From: an uncultured Gemmatimonadota bacterium
Lineage (GTDB): Bacteria > Gemmatimonadota > Gemmatimonadetes > Gemmatimonadales > Gemmatimonadaceae
Direction of reading: 5' to 3'
Length of the DNA stretch: 64,000 nt
Assembly (NCBI GenBank): GCA_902826615.1
Contig: CADEFN010000001.1
Span: 124,001 to 188,000 of the forward strand
Below the pieces are notes generated by a model that had not been told where the DNA came from, searched no databases, and worked only from the letters and a program-made list of their open reading frames with translations. A program made the translations under genes and the position numbers. Of the stretch, positions 1 through 7,284 are shown piece after piece. Position 1 is the first letter of the stretch; each line of letters begins with the position of its first letter.

Positions 1-2
1 CC

Positions 3-206
3 GACGCCAAGGGCGACGCCACCAACGAAATCGGCTGGCGCGTGAAGGACGGTAGTGCCACCTGCGTGATCAACGGACAGGACGTGAAGTCGATTCCGGC
101 AGCGGATCTTGTGGGCGCCGGAAAGCTGGCCTCGCTCGACGGCAAGTATGGCTATCGGGTGAGCCACAACCTCGACCTGAGCGTCACCGCGATTTCAAAG
201 AAGTAG
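3..206 (+). CDS. C-terminal fragment of an unidentified protein
   Basis: An open frame enters from the left edge and ends at TAG 204-206, giving the last 67 residues of a longer protein. The tail contains the strings TCVINGQDV and YGYRVSHNLDLSVT. These look like the last strands of a lectin-like jelly-roll domain (LamG or 3-keto-disaccharide hydrolase type), but that is only a pattern resemblance. Signal peptide and active site, if any, lie outside the window. It is convergent with the epimerase gene that ends at 320. I am confident that it is coding and unsure of the family. Confidence 0.5.
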   Translation, partial: DAKGDATNEIGWRVKDGSATCVINGQDVKSIPAADLVGAGKLASLDGKYGYRVSHNLDLSVTAISKK

Positions 207-250
207 GTCTTCCGGGCGGCGCGGCCACCTCACGGTGCCGACGCCGCCTT

Positions 251-319
251 GTTGCTGCAACCGATCCCTGCTTTGGTCTTGCCGCCCTCTACCGGCGCGC
301 AGCAACCAGGCAGGGATCG
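251..319. terminator. interleaved inverted repeats between convergent genes
   Basis: Two inverted repeats interlock. GTTGCTGC (251-258) pairs with GCAGCAAC (299-306), and CGATCCCTGC (262-271) pairs with GCAGGGATCG (310-319). The second ends right beside the stop codon of the minus-strand epimerase. The position between two convergent genes suggests a bidirectional terminator. The order A-B-A'-B' allows either hairpin alone or an H-type pseudoknot. No clear T-tract follows. Confidence 0.4.
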
Positions 320-1402
320 TTATTTCGCGGCGACTGACAGCGCGTAGATGGTGCGCGAACGATAGCACTCATGCGGCAGGAGAGTCGTGCTCGGGAACGA
401 GGGCTGGTTGGGGCTGTCGGGAAAGTGCTGCGTCTCGAGGCACACACCGCCGTACTTTCCGAAGATGCGCCCCTGCGAGGGGTGCAGTGAGCCATCCATG
501 AAGTTCGACGTATAGAGCTGAAGGCCCGGCTCTGTGGTATGCACGTCGAGCGTACGTCCGCTGGCCGGATGGGTGAGCCGTGCGGCGTGGACCAGTCCTC
601 GCCCCTCGCGTCGTAACACGAGGTTGTGATCGTATCCGCCGGCAGTTGCCATTTGGGGATGCCCGCTTTCGATGCGCACACCAATCGGTGTTGACGTACG
701 AAAGTCAAACGGGGTGTCAGCCACGGGGACCAACTCACCCGTGGGAATGAGAGTAGCGTCTACCGGCGTGTAGTGGTCTGCGTTGACCTGCAGCAGATGT
801 TCTCGAATGGTGGGGCACCCGGGTCCGCCGAGATTGAAGTACGAGTGCTGCGAGAGATTCACCACGGTGGGGCGAGTGGTGGTGGCCTGGTAGTCGATGA
901 CCAGCTGATTGTCATGGGTCAGCAGATACCGCACGAGCACCCGCAGGGTACCCGGAAAACCCTGGTCGCCATCGGGCGAGGTGAGTCGCAACCGGACACC
1001 GGCACCGCGACGGCTGGTGAAGGGCGTCGCCTCCCACACGCGCTTGTCGAATCCGGTCTGTCCTCCATGCAACGAATGCACGCCATCGTTTGCCGACAGC
1101 GTGCAGCCTTTTCCGGCAAGTGAGAACCGTGCCTGCGCAATTCGGTTGGCGTATCGTCCCACCACTGCGCCAAAGTAGGGCGAGTCACGCAGGTACCGCT
1201 CGGCGCGGTCAAAGCCGAGGACGATGTTCTCGAGGCGACCCGTTCGATCGGGGGCCATCCAGGAATTGAGGATGGCCCCGAGATTCAGAACGGTCAGCCG
1301 ACTTCCGCCAGCACTCCGGATGTCGAATGCGTGAAGCGTGGTTCCCGCCGGAGTGACTCCAACAACCGACTGCTGTATTGCGGGCGTGTGCAGCAGGGTC
1401 AC
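320..1402 (-). CDS. galM: aldose 1-epimerase (mutarotase)
   Basis: This enzyme interconverts the alpha and beta anomers of hexoses such as galactose and glucose. The 360-residue length is normal for the family. Family landmarks are visible: GRYANRIA near residue 80, a LHGG histidine, NLSQHSYFNL with the catalytic-type His, and a C-terminal VCLETQHFPDSPN with the catalytic-type Glu. No signal peptide is visible, so it is probably cytoplasmic. The start is GTG at 1402, and GTGA overlaps the TGA of the upstream S9 peptidase gene, so translation is probably coupled. Why a mutarotase is coupled to a peptidase is not evident from the sequence. Confidence 0.93.
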   Translation of the reverse strand: MTLLHTPAIQQSVVGVTPAGTTLHAFDIRSAGGSRLTVLNLGAILNSWMAPDRTGRLENIVLGFDRAERYLRDSPYFGAVVGRYANRIAQARFSLAGKGCTLSANDGVHSLHGGQTGFDKRVWEATPFTSRRGAGVRLRLTSPDGDQGFPGTLRVLVRYLLTHDNQLVIDYQATTTRPTVVNLSQHSYFNLGGPGCPTIREHLLQVNADHYTPVDATLIPTGELVPVADTPFDFRTSTPIGVRIESGHPQMATAGGYDHNLVLRREGRGLVHAARLTHPASGRTLDVHTTEPGLQLYTSNFMDGSLHPSQGRIFGKYGGVCLETQHFPDSPNQPSFPSTTLLPHECYRSRTIYALSVAAK

Positions 1403-3447
1403 TGCACCGGCGCCTTGTATTTGTCGAACCAGCCGGCCAGCGTGGTGATCTTGGAGGCGGCGTGACTGGGACGTTTGCGGATCCCGTGTGGTTCCTCGGG
1501 CACGCGCACGAGCACCGCGTCGACACCACGCATCTTGAGGGCCTTGTAGTATTGCTCCGACTCCGACATGGGCGTGCGGTAGTCTTCCTCACCTGTCATG
1601 ATGAGTGTTGGCGTTTTGACATTCTTCACCACCGAGAGCAGCGAGCGCTTGTCGTAGTTGGCGCGGTTGCCCTCTTCCCACGGGAAACCGGGGAACCAGT
1701 TTTTCACCGACATGGGCGCCATATCGGCCGTCAGCGAGAACGACTCCCAGTTGATCACCGGGTAGAAGGCGAGCGCCGCGCGGAAACGGGTGGTGTTTCC
1801 CACCATCCAGGCAGTGAGCACACCACCACCACTGCCACCGGTGACAAAGAGGTTTTTCTCGTCGATGTACCCCTTGGCGATGACCGCATCGACACCCGAG
1901 TTGAGGTCGTAGAAGTCGTCACCGGGATAGGCGTGATGGATGAGGTTGCCGAACTCTTCGCCGTACGAGGTGCTGCCCCGCGGGTTGGTGTAGAGCACCA
2001 CAAACCCGTGGGCCGCCATCATCTGCTTTTCGTCGTCAAAGCGGTCGCCATAGTTGGCGAAGGGCCCGCCGTGAATTTCGAGAATGAGGGGGTATTTGCG
2101 TCGCGAATCAAAACCGGGCGGCTTGACGATCCATCCCTGGATTTTGCGTTTGTCTTTCGATGACTCGTACCAGATTTCCTCCACGGCGCCAAGAGTGCGG
2201 TTGGCCAGCAGGTCCGCGTTGAGCTGCGTGAGGGTGACTGGCGTGGCGTTAGGCGCGCCGCTGACAAGCGCCACATTGGAGGGAATCGAGGGAGTGGACA
2301 TGGTGTAGGCAATGGCCCCGCCACGCGACACGGAGTAGTTCCCTCCGCCGTAGGCGCCAAATCCTCCAAGGTTGCTGACCAGCTGCCGCATTGTACCATC
2401 GAGCGAAAACAACCCTACCTTGGTGTTGCCTTTCTCGTCGTACTGCACGTAGACCCCTCGACCGTCGGCGCTCCACGATGGGGAACCCACCGACCCATCG
2501 AATTTGGCGGAGAGCACGCGTTTGCCGGAGCCATCGCGGTTCATCACGTAGAGATAGGTGTTCTGGTAACCCTGATGGCGTTCGTCGTATCCCGTCCAGG
2601 CGATGAGCTTGCCATCGGGTGACACGGCGGGGCTGTTGTCGGGACCAAGGCGGTCGGTGAGACGCCGCATGGTGCCGTCTTTCACACTCACCGCAAAGAG
2701 CTCACTCTCGAGTAGTTCCATCTCGCTGCTGTCGCGCCGTCGTGCGGCGACGATGAGTTCACTCGCGTCAGGGGTCCACGCAAAGCCGCCCCCAAACACG
2801 CCGGAGTGATGGAAGTCGCCGCTGGTGATCTGCCGTGGTGTACCGCCATCGGCGCGCACCACAAAGAGGTGCGTGAAGCCTTTCGGAATGTCTCCGGCGC
2901 CATCGAATCGAAAGACCAGATCGTCGGTGTACTTGGGCGGCGCCGCCCATTGGGCACCCGGCGGCGGGGTGAGCGGCGTTCCGATAACGAGGGGCGCCTT
3001 GGGCACAAACTGTGAAAAGGCGATGTGGTTGCCGTCGGCGGACCATTCCGGTGAGCTGGGCGGAATGGCCCCACCCGTGATGGGCGTCGCTTCGCCCGTG
3101 TCCATCCAGCGCACGTAGAGCCGACCGGTGCCATCCTTGTCACTCAGGTACACCATGCGCTTGCCGTCGGGCGACCAGCGCGGCGAACCATCGTGTGTTT
3201 TGCCCGACGTGAGGGCGCGATGACCCGAGCCGTCGGATTTCACCAACCAGATGTTGCTGTACTGCTTGTCGGTGAGCTGGTCACTCCACCCGCGCACATA
3301 GGCCACCCATTGACCGTCGGGTGAGACTTGTACATCCGACGCCGTCTCGAGGGCGAAGAAGTCGGCAGGGGACAGTGGTTTAGGCTGTGCCGGCAACAGA
3401 GTCGCAACGGCCAGGAGCGGGACGAGCGGAGAAAGGAAGGCACGCAT
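1399..3447 (-). CDS. secreted S9 family (prolyl oligopeptidase-type) peptidase
   Basis: Exported serine peptidase of about 682 residues. I start it at ATG 3447, where a clean signal peptide begins (MRAFLSPLVPLLAVATLLPA); the frame is open further upstream but that extension lacks a signal. The N-terminal two-thirds holds repeated SPDG/WSPDGK blades of a TolB/DPP-like propeller. The C-terminal alpha/beta-hydrolase domain carries Ser539 in GGSGGG, Asp622 in GEEDYRTP and His654 in PHGIRK. It is a close paralog of the gene at 20479-22533. The next gene, the epimerase, overlaps its stop by 4 nt. It probably cleaves peptides in the periplasm. Confidence 0.93.
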   Translation of the reverse strand: MRAFLSPLVPLLAVATLLPAQPKPLSPADFFALETASDVQVSPDGQWVAYVRGWSDQLTDKQYSNIWLVKSDGSGHRALTSGKTHDGSPRWSPDGKRMVYLSDKDGTGRLYVRWMDTGEATPITGGAIPPSSPEWSADGNHIAFSQFVPKAPLVIGTPLTPPPGAQWAAPPKYTDDLVFRFDGAGDIPKGFTHLFVVRADGGTPRQITSGDFHHSGVFGGGFAWTPDASELIVAARRRDSSEMELLESELFAVSVKDGTMRRLTDRLGPDNSPAVSPDGKLIAWTGYDERHQGYQNTYLYVMNRDGSGKRVLSAKFDGSVGSPSWSADGRGVYVQYDEKGNTKVGLFSLDGTMRQLVSNLGGFGAYGGGNYSVSRGGAIAYTMSTPSIPSNVALVSGAPNATPVTLTQLNADLLANRTLGAVEEIWYESSKDKRKIQGWIVKPPGFDSRRKYPLILEIHGGPFANYGDRFDDEKQMMAAHGFVVLYTNPRGSTSYGEEFGNLIHHAYPGDDFYDLNSGVDAVIAKGYIDEKNLFVTGGSGGGVLTAWMVGNTTRFRAALAFYPVINWESFSLTADMAPMSVKNWFPGFPWEEGNRANYDKRSLLSVVKNVKTPTLIMTGEEDYRTPMSESEQYYKALKMRGVDAVLVRVPEEPHGIRKRPSHAASKITTLAGWFDKYKAPVQ

Positions 3448-3611
3448 GGGGTGCGGGGTGCAGGGTGGGACGGAACGTCTGGCAAGAAAGTGCCTCCGGT
3501 AGAAGCAGCCCCGCCAGTGCACTCATGCAAGCGCACCCGTATCTTTTGCCCACAATGTCGGACTGCACTCCTCCCCTCTCCCGAAGATCCCGTGTACGAC
3601 GCGGGAGTTGG

Positions 3612-4409
3612 ATGGACAGCCGCTGGGAAATGGTTGATGCGCTGCCGGCCCCGGCCTTGCGCCCATATGTCATCGGACGATACGTGGGATGGGTGGAAGA
3701 ATCGCCCCGTCCGCAGCCCAGACGAGAGCTCGCCACGCTCCGAGTACCGATCATCATCAACCTTGGCCCCGACTACCTCATCGAGATGGGGGGCAAGCGG
3801 GATCACCTCGCTTCGTTTCTCGCCGGAGTGAGCAGCATACCTGCACTCGTGACAGGGAGCGTGCGGTCGGCGGCACTGCAGCTCGACCTTTCACCACTGG
3901 GTGCGTGGGCCCTGCTCGGCGTTCCTTTGCTCCACCTCAGCAACCGCGTCACTCCGCTTGAGGAGCTTCCCGCACTGGCCTGGCCGGAACTGATTGCACG
4001 TCTGCACGAGGCTCACACGTGGGACGCGCGTTTTGATCTGCTCGACATGTATCTGTCGGCGCGGCTCGCGCAGGTCAGACAACCGGACACACGTGTGACA
4101 CACATCTGGTCCAGCCTCCAGGCCAGCAACGGACAGGTCAGCATCGAGGCGCTGGCCAGGGAAACCGGGTGGAGCCGCAAGCAGCTGTTCGTGCGGTTTC
4201 GCGAGCAGATCGGCATCGCGCCGAAAGTCGCCGCGCGTGTGATGCGATTCGAGACTCTCGTCAGCCGCGCCTCCCAACCCACACCAAAGACGTGGACCGA
4301 ACTCGCGATGTCCTGCGGTTACTTCGACCAGTCACATTTGAACCGGGACTTCGCGGAGTTCGCGGGGACCACGCCGAGCGCCTGGCTCAGTGAGCGACCC
4401 GCTCCGTAG
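3612..4409 (+). CDS. AraC family transcriptional regulator
   Basis: DNA-binding regulator of about 265 residues. The C-terminal 100 residues carry the two helix-turn-helix units of AraC proteins: SIEALARETGWSRKQLFVRF, then ELAMSCGYFDQSHLNRDF ending in the usual F-x-x-x-x-G-x-x-P-S-x-W (GTTPSAW). The N-terminal part (ALRPYVIGRYVGW) resembles the DUF6597-type ligand domain. ATG 3612 is preceded by GGGAG four bases upstream; an earlier in-frame ATG at 3555 has no such site. It is transcribed divergently from the S9 peptidase, with 165 bp between, so it may control that promoter; this is inference. Confidence 0.88.
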   Translation: MDSRWEMVDALPAPALRPYVIGRYVGWVEESPRPQPRRELATLRVPIIINLGPDYLIEMGGKRDHLASFLAGVSSIPALVTGSVRSAALQLDLSPLGAWALLGVPLLHLSNRVTPLEELPALAWPELIARLHEAHTWDARFDLLDMYLSARLAQVRQPDTRVTHIWSSLQASNGQVSIEALARETGWSRKQLFVRFREQIGIAPKVAARVMRFETLVSRASQPTPKTWTELAMSCGYFDQSHLNRDFAEFAGTTPSAWLSERPAP

Positions 4410-4516
4410 CGCCGAACGCAGCAGGCCGCCGCCGCAAATCAGCAGGTAACATTTGTCCAAGCCGAGCAGAAATGCACGTGGTATTCTGAGGGCACCACCT
4501 CCACCGGCTTCGTCTC

Positions 4517-4921
4517 ATGAGCGCTCGTCCCCCCAAGATCTACGTCTGCCTCTCCTATCGCGATCCGAAGGCGGCGATCGGCTTTCTGCAACGCGCCTTT
4601 GGCTTCGCTCTCCTGCTCGAGGTCCCCGATGACCAGGGCGGGGTAACACACGCCGAACTTTCACTCGGCGACGATGTGATCATGCTGGGCGGTGCGAAGC
4701 AAGAGCTGGGCTGGATCAGTCCGCTGGATCTGCCGGCGCGGAACGCCACTGTATGCTGTTTTGTGGAGGACGTCGACGCACACCACGCGCGTTCCGTCGC
4801 GCATGGCGCGCAGATCGTCCGCCCGCTTCACGACACGAACTATGGTGCGCGTGAGTACAGTGTGCGCGACCCCGAACAACAGGAGTGGCATTTCACGTCA
4901 TACCGCCCGTCGCCTTCGTAA
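4517..4921 (+). CDS. VOC/glyoxalase-fold protein (PhnB-like)
   Basis: A single-domain protein of 134 residues with the beta-alpha-beta-beta-beta pattern of the vicinal-oxygen-chelate superfamily. It opens KIYVCLSYRDPKAAIGFLQRAFGF, the usual first module, and ends with VRDPEQQEWHFTSYRP. Members include dioxygenases, glyoxalases and antibiotic-resistance proteins, so the substrate cannot be assigned. No signal peptide is present. It stands alone, with Uma2 converging from the right, 28 bp away. Confidence 0.82.
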   Translation: MSARPPKIYVCLSYRDPKAAIGFLQRAFGFALLLEVPDDQGGVTHAELSLGDDVIMLGGAKQELGWISPLDLPARNATVCCFVEDVDAHHARSVAHGAQIVRPLHDTNYGAREYSVRDPEQQEWHFTSYRPSPS

Positions 4922-4949
4922 GGTTGCGCGTCCTGGGAGGTTTCGCTCG

Positions 4950-5543
4950 CTACCAACCCAGGTCGTCTGGGTAGAGACCGTGTACTTCCGAGAAGTACTC
5001 GTTGAGGTCGAGGACCAGCGAGGGAGCATGTCCCACGGGGTGCCATTCGATGGTGGTATCGCAGAGCTCCGGACGGTCGTCGCCCTGGCGCCAGCGTTCG
5101 ATGAGGCGGGCGTGTGGATCAACGACCCAGTACTGTGGCACGCCCTCATCGAGGTACATGCGCCGCTTGGTCAGGCGGTCGTAGCGTGCAGTCGAGGGAG
5201 AAAGCACCTCCGCCACCAGCATCAGTCGCGGCACGCGATCCCAGTCGCGGGGCACCTTGGCGGCCTCCAGCGGAATCACAAACACATCGGGCTGCACCAT
5301 CCGACGCGGTGAGTACTCGATGTCGGAGGGGGAAAGTGCTGCCATTCCGACTTTGTGGGTCGTGACGAAGGGATCGAGCCGACGCCACAACATCGCCGCT
5401 GCGCGCTGATGACGCCCGCCAGGCGACAGGCTCACGAGCAGCTCCCCGTCGATGACCTCGTAGCGATTCCCGTCTTCGGGAAGGGCGCGGACCATCTCTG
5501 CGGTCCACTCGCGGTGATCTGTCTGTAGTGCGGGCATGCCCAT
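4950..5543 (-). CDS. Uma2 family putative restriction endonuclease (DUF820)
   Basis: About 197 residues with the PD-(D/E)xK-like core of Uma2: GNRYEVIDGELLVS near the N-terminus, QPDVFVI in the middle, then VAEVLSPST followed by YDRLTKRRMYL and VPQYWVVDP. These are the conserved family blocks. The biological role of Uma2 proteins is poorly defined; they are common in cyanobacteria and Gemmatimonadota. I chose the start at MGMPALQ (5543); an upstream M at 5573 and the next M at 5537 are alternatives, and none has a convincing ribosome site. Confidence 0.86.
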   Translation of the reverse strand: MGMPALQTDHREWTAEMVRALPEDGNRYEVIDGELLVSLSPGGRHQRAAAMLWRRLDPFVTTHKVGMAALSPSDIEYSPRRMVQPDVFVIPLEAAKVPRDWDRVPRLMLVAEVLSPSTARYDRLTKRRMYLDEGVPQYWVVDPHARLIERWRQGDDRPELCDTTIEWHPVGHAPSLVLDLNEYFSEVHGLYPDDLGW

Positions 5544-6014
5544 AGAGTAGGCCGAGTCGAAAGGATCGCGCAACCGAACATGCGCCGAGAGTAGCGTCGG
5601 GGACCTCGACGACCATCATCGTTCCATTCCGACTCGGATCATTCTGTCTCCGGCAACACGGCGCGTCACCGGAGTCGAGGCTGGTCACTCCTCGCCGAAG
5701 GGCGTCTCGGGGCCGTTGATCGTTGGGCCGCACCGGCGTTCGAAGAACTCCGCGGGATGATCGATGCGGCGCAGGATTGCTGAGGGACGCAAACAGCGGA
5801 GGGATCCTGCGGCGCAACGGCGTAGCCGCGGGTACTTTCAGGGGATGGGCAAGCTCGGACTCGCCGTCATGTGCAGCCAGATGTCGCGGACCATCGGTGC
5901 AAGAGTGTTGCAGGGGCATCCCGCTGCACGTGACACGAACCGGGCCTCCCGATACACAACCAGCGTGCAGTGTTGACCATGCCGTGACATGCACGCGCTC
6001 AGACCGGAGGACTC
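5544..6014. other. 470-bp gap with a possible gene remnant
   Basis: No convincing full gene is seen on either strand. On the plus strand, about 5679-5783 reads as a protein-like 34-residue tail (GWSLLAEGRLGAV, then APAFEELRGMIDAAQ) before TGA 5781-5783. Upstream of that the same frame loses protein-like character. This may be the decayed end of a gene or a chance frame. The last 30 bases before 6015 contain CGGAGGACTC, whose GGAGG suits as the ribosome site for the next gene. Confidence 0.35.
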
Positions 6015-6383
6015 ATGGCAGCATCCCCAGTGGCGCGATTGCGCAAGATCTGTCTCGCGCTCCCCGAAGCGCACGAGGTGGAAGCGTGGCAGACTCCGAC
6101 CTTTCGGGTGAAGGGCAAGATGTTCGCCATGTTTATTCCAGCGTCTGACAAGCAGGCAGGTGGACGCCCCGCGGTGTGGTGCAAGGCGTCGCCCACCGAA
6201 CAACAACTGCTGATTGCATCTGACGGTGGGCGCTTCTTCTCCCCGCCATATGTCGGACACAAGGGCTGGGTGGGGATCTGGCTCGACGCGGGGTGCAGCT
6301 GGACGGTGGTCCGTGACCTGGTGCAGGACTCCTGGTCGCGGATCGCGCCGGCCCGGATCCGGCGCCTGGTGACGGGACCCTGA
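6015..6383 (+). CDS. MmcQ/YjbR family protein
   Basis: A compact 122-residue protein. It shows the family order LRKICLALPEAHE at the N-terminus, TPTFRVKGKMFA, VWCKA, then FFSPPYVGHKGWVGIWL near residues 75-91. The fold is related to CyaY-like double-wing DNA-binding proteins, but no molecular function is established for most members. GGAGG lies 8 bases before the ATG. It is probably cytoplasmic and monocistronic. Confidence 0.88.
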   Translation: MAASPVARLRKICLALPEAHEVEAWQTPTFRVKGKMFAMFIPASDKQAGGRPAVWCKASPTEQQLLIASDGGRFFSPPYVGHKGWVGIWLDAGCSWTVVRDLVQDSWSRIAPARIRRLVTGP

Positions 6384-6437
6384 TCCGCGGGGTCCGGGTA
6401 CAGGGAGGGGCGCGTTGCGCCCTATATTGCACGGCCG

Positions 6438-7262
6438 ATGGCCGCGCCCGTCTCCACCTCAATACCGCAGTTCATGGTCCGCGTATTCCGCGCCGCGTTA
6501 GGCGTCGCTGCAGCTCTGGTGATGGGCACCGCCGCGTTCGCGCAGGTCGGGACACGCCCGCCAACCCCGTTCAGCACAGGCGAGTCCCTGACGTACGACG
6601 TGAAATACGGCCCACTCACCGTGGGCTCGGGCAAGATGGACGTGCTCGCGGTCGAAATGGTGAATGGCCGGACCGCCTGGCATGTGCGGCTCGAGCTCCG
6701 CGCCGGAATCCCGGGATTTCGCGTGGTCAATGTGCTCGAGAGCTGGATCGACACCCTCACCCTGTCGTCCTTGCGTTATCGGCAGGAGACCAATCAGGGC
6801 GGCAAGAATGATCGACGCGAGGTCGAGATTTTTCCGGACCGCGGGATGTATCGCGAGACCGACTGGAGGCAACGCAAAGAAGGAGGCGCGCCCCAGGAAA
6901 CACGGAAGCCCGAGGCCGAAACGGTGGCCCAACCGCTGGATCAGGCATCGTTTCTCTTTTTCGCGAGAACACAGCCCCTCGAGGTCGGCCAGACCTACTC
7001 GTATGCGCGCTACTACAAACCGGCCAATAACCCCGTCACGCTGTCGGTGCTGCGCCGTGAGGTGGCCAAGGTCCCGGCCGGCAGCTTCGCGTCGATCGTG
7101 GTGCGCCCGGTCTTCAAATCAAATGGCATTTTCGGGCAGAATGGACGCGCCGAGGTCTGGTTCACCGACGATGCGCGCCGGCTGATGGTGAAGATGGAAA
7201 CCCAGCTCGCCTTTGGCAGCGTGACCCTTCTATTGAAGGAGTTCCAGGGCGGCGGGAACTGA
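6438..7262 (+). CDS. secreted DUF3108 protein
   Basis: Exported protein of 274 residues. An N-terminal hydrophobic stretch (VFRAALGVAAALVMGTAAFA) is a signal peptide. The body starts GESLTYDVKYGPLTVGSGKM and continues with GRTAWHVRLELR, the typical opening of DUF3108. The family is found in periplasmic proteins of Gram-negative bacteria and its activity is unknown. The start could also be ATG 6474 (MVRVF), which would shorten the n-region. It converges on the spermidine-synthase-like gene with 22 bp between the stops. Confidence 0.83.
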   Translation: MAAPVSTSIPQFMVRVFRAALGVAAALVMGTAAFAQVGTRPPTPFSTGESLTYDVKYGPLTVGSGKMDVLAVEMVNGRTAWHVRLELRAGIPGFRVVNVLESWIDTLTLSSLRYRQETNQGGKNDRREVEIFPDRGMYRETDWRQRKEGGAPQETRKPEAETVAQPLDQASFLFFARTQPLEVGQTYSYARYYKPANNPVTLSVLRREVAKVPAGSFASIVVRPVFKSNGIFGQNGRAEVWFTDDARRLMVKMETQLAFGSVTLLLKEFQGGGN

Positions 7263-7284
7263 CGCGGCGACCTGCGTCAGAGAC

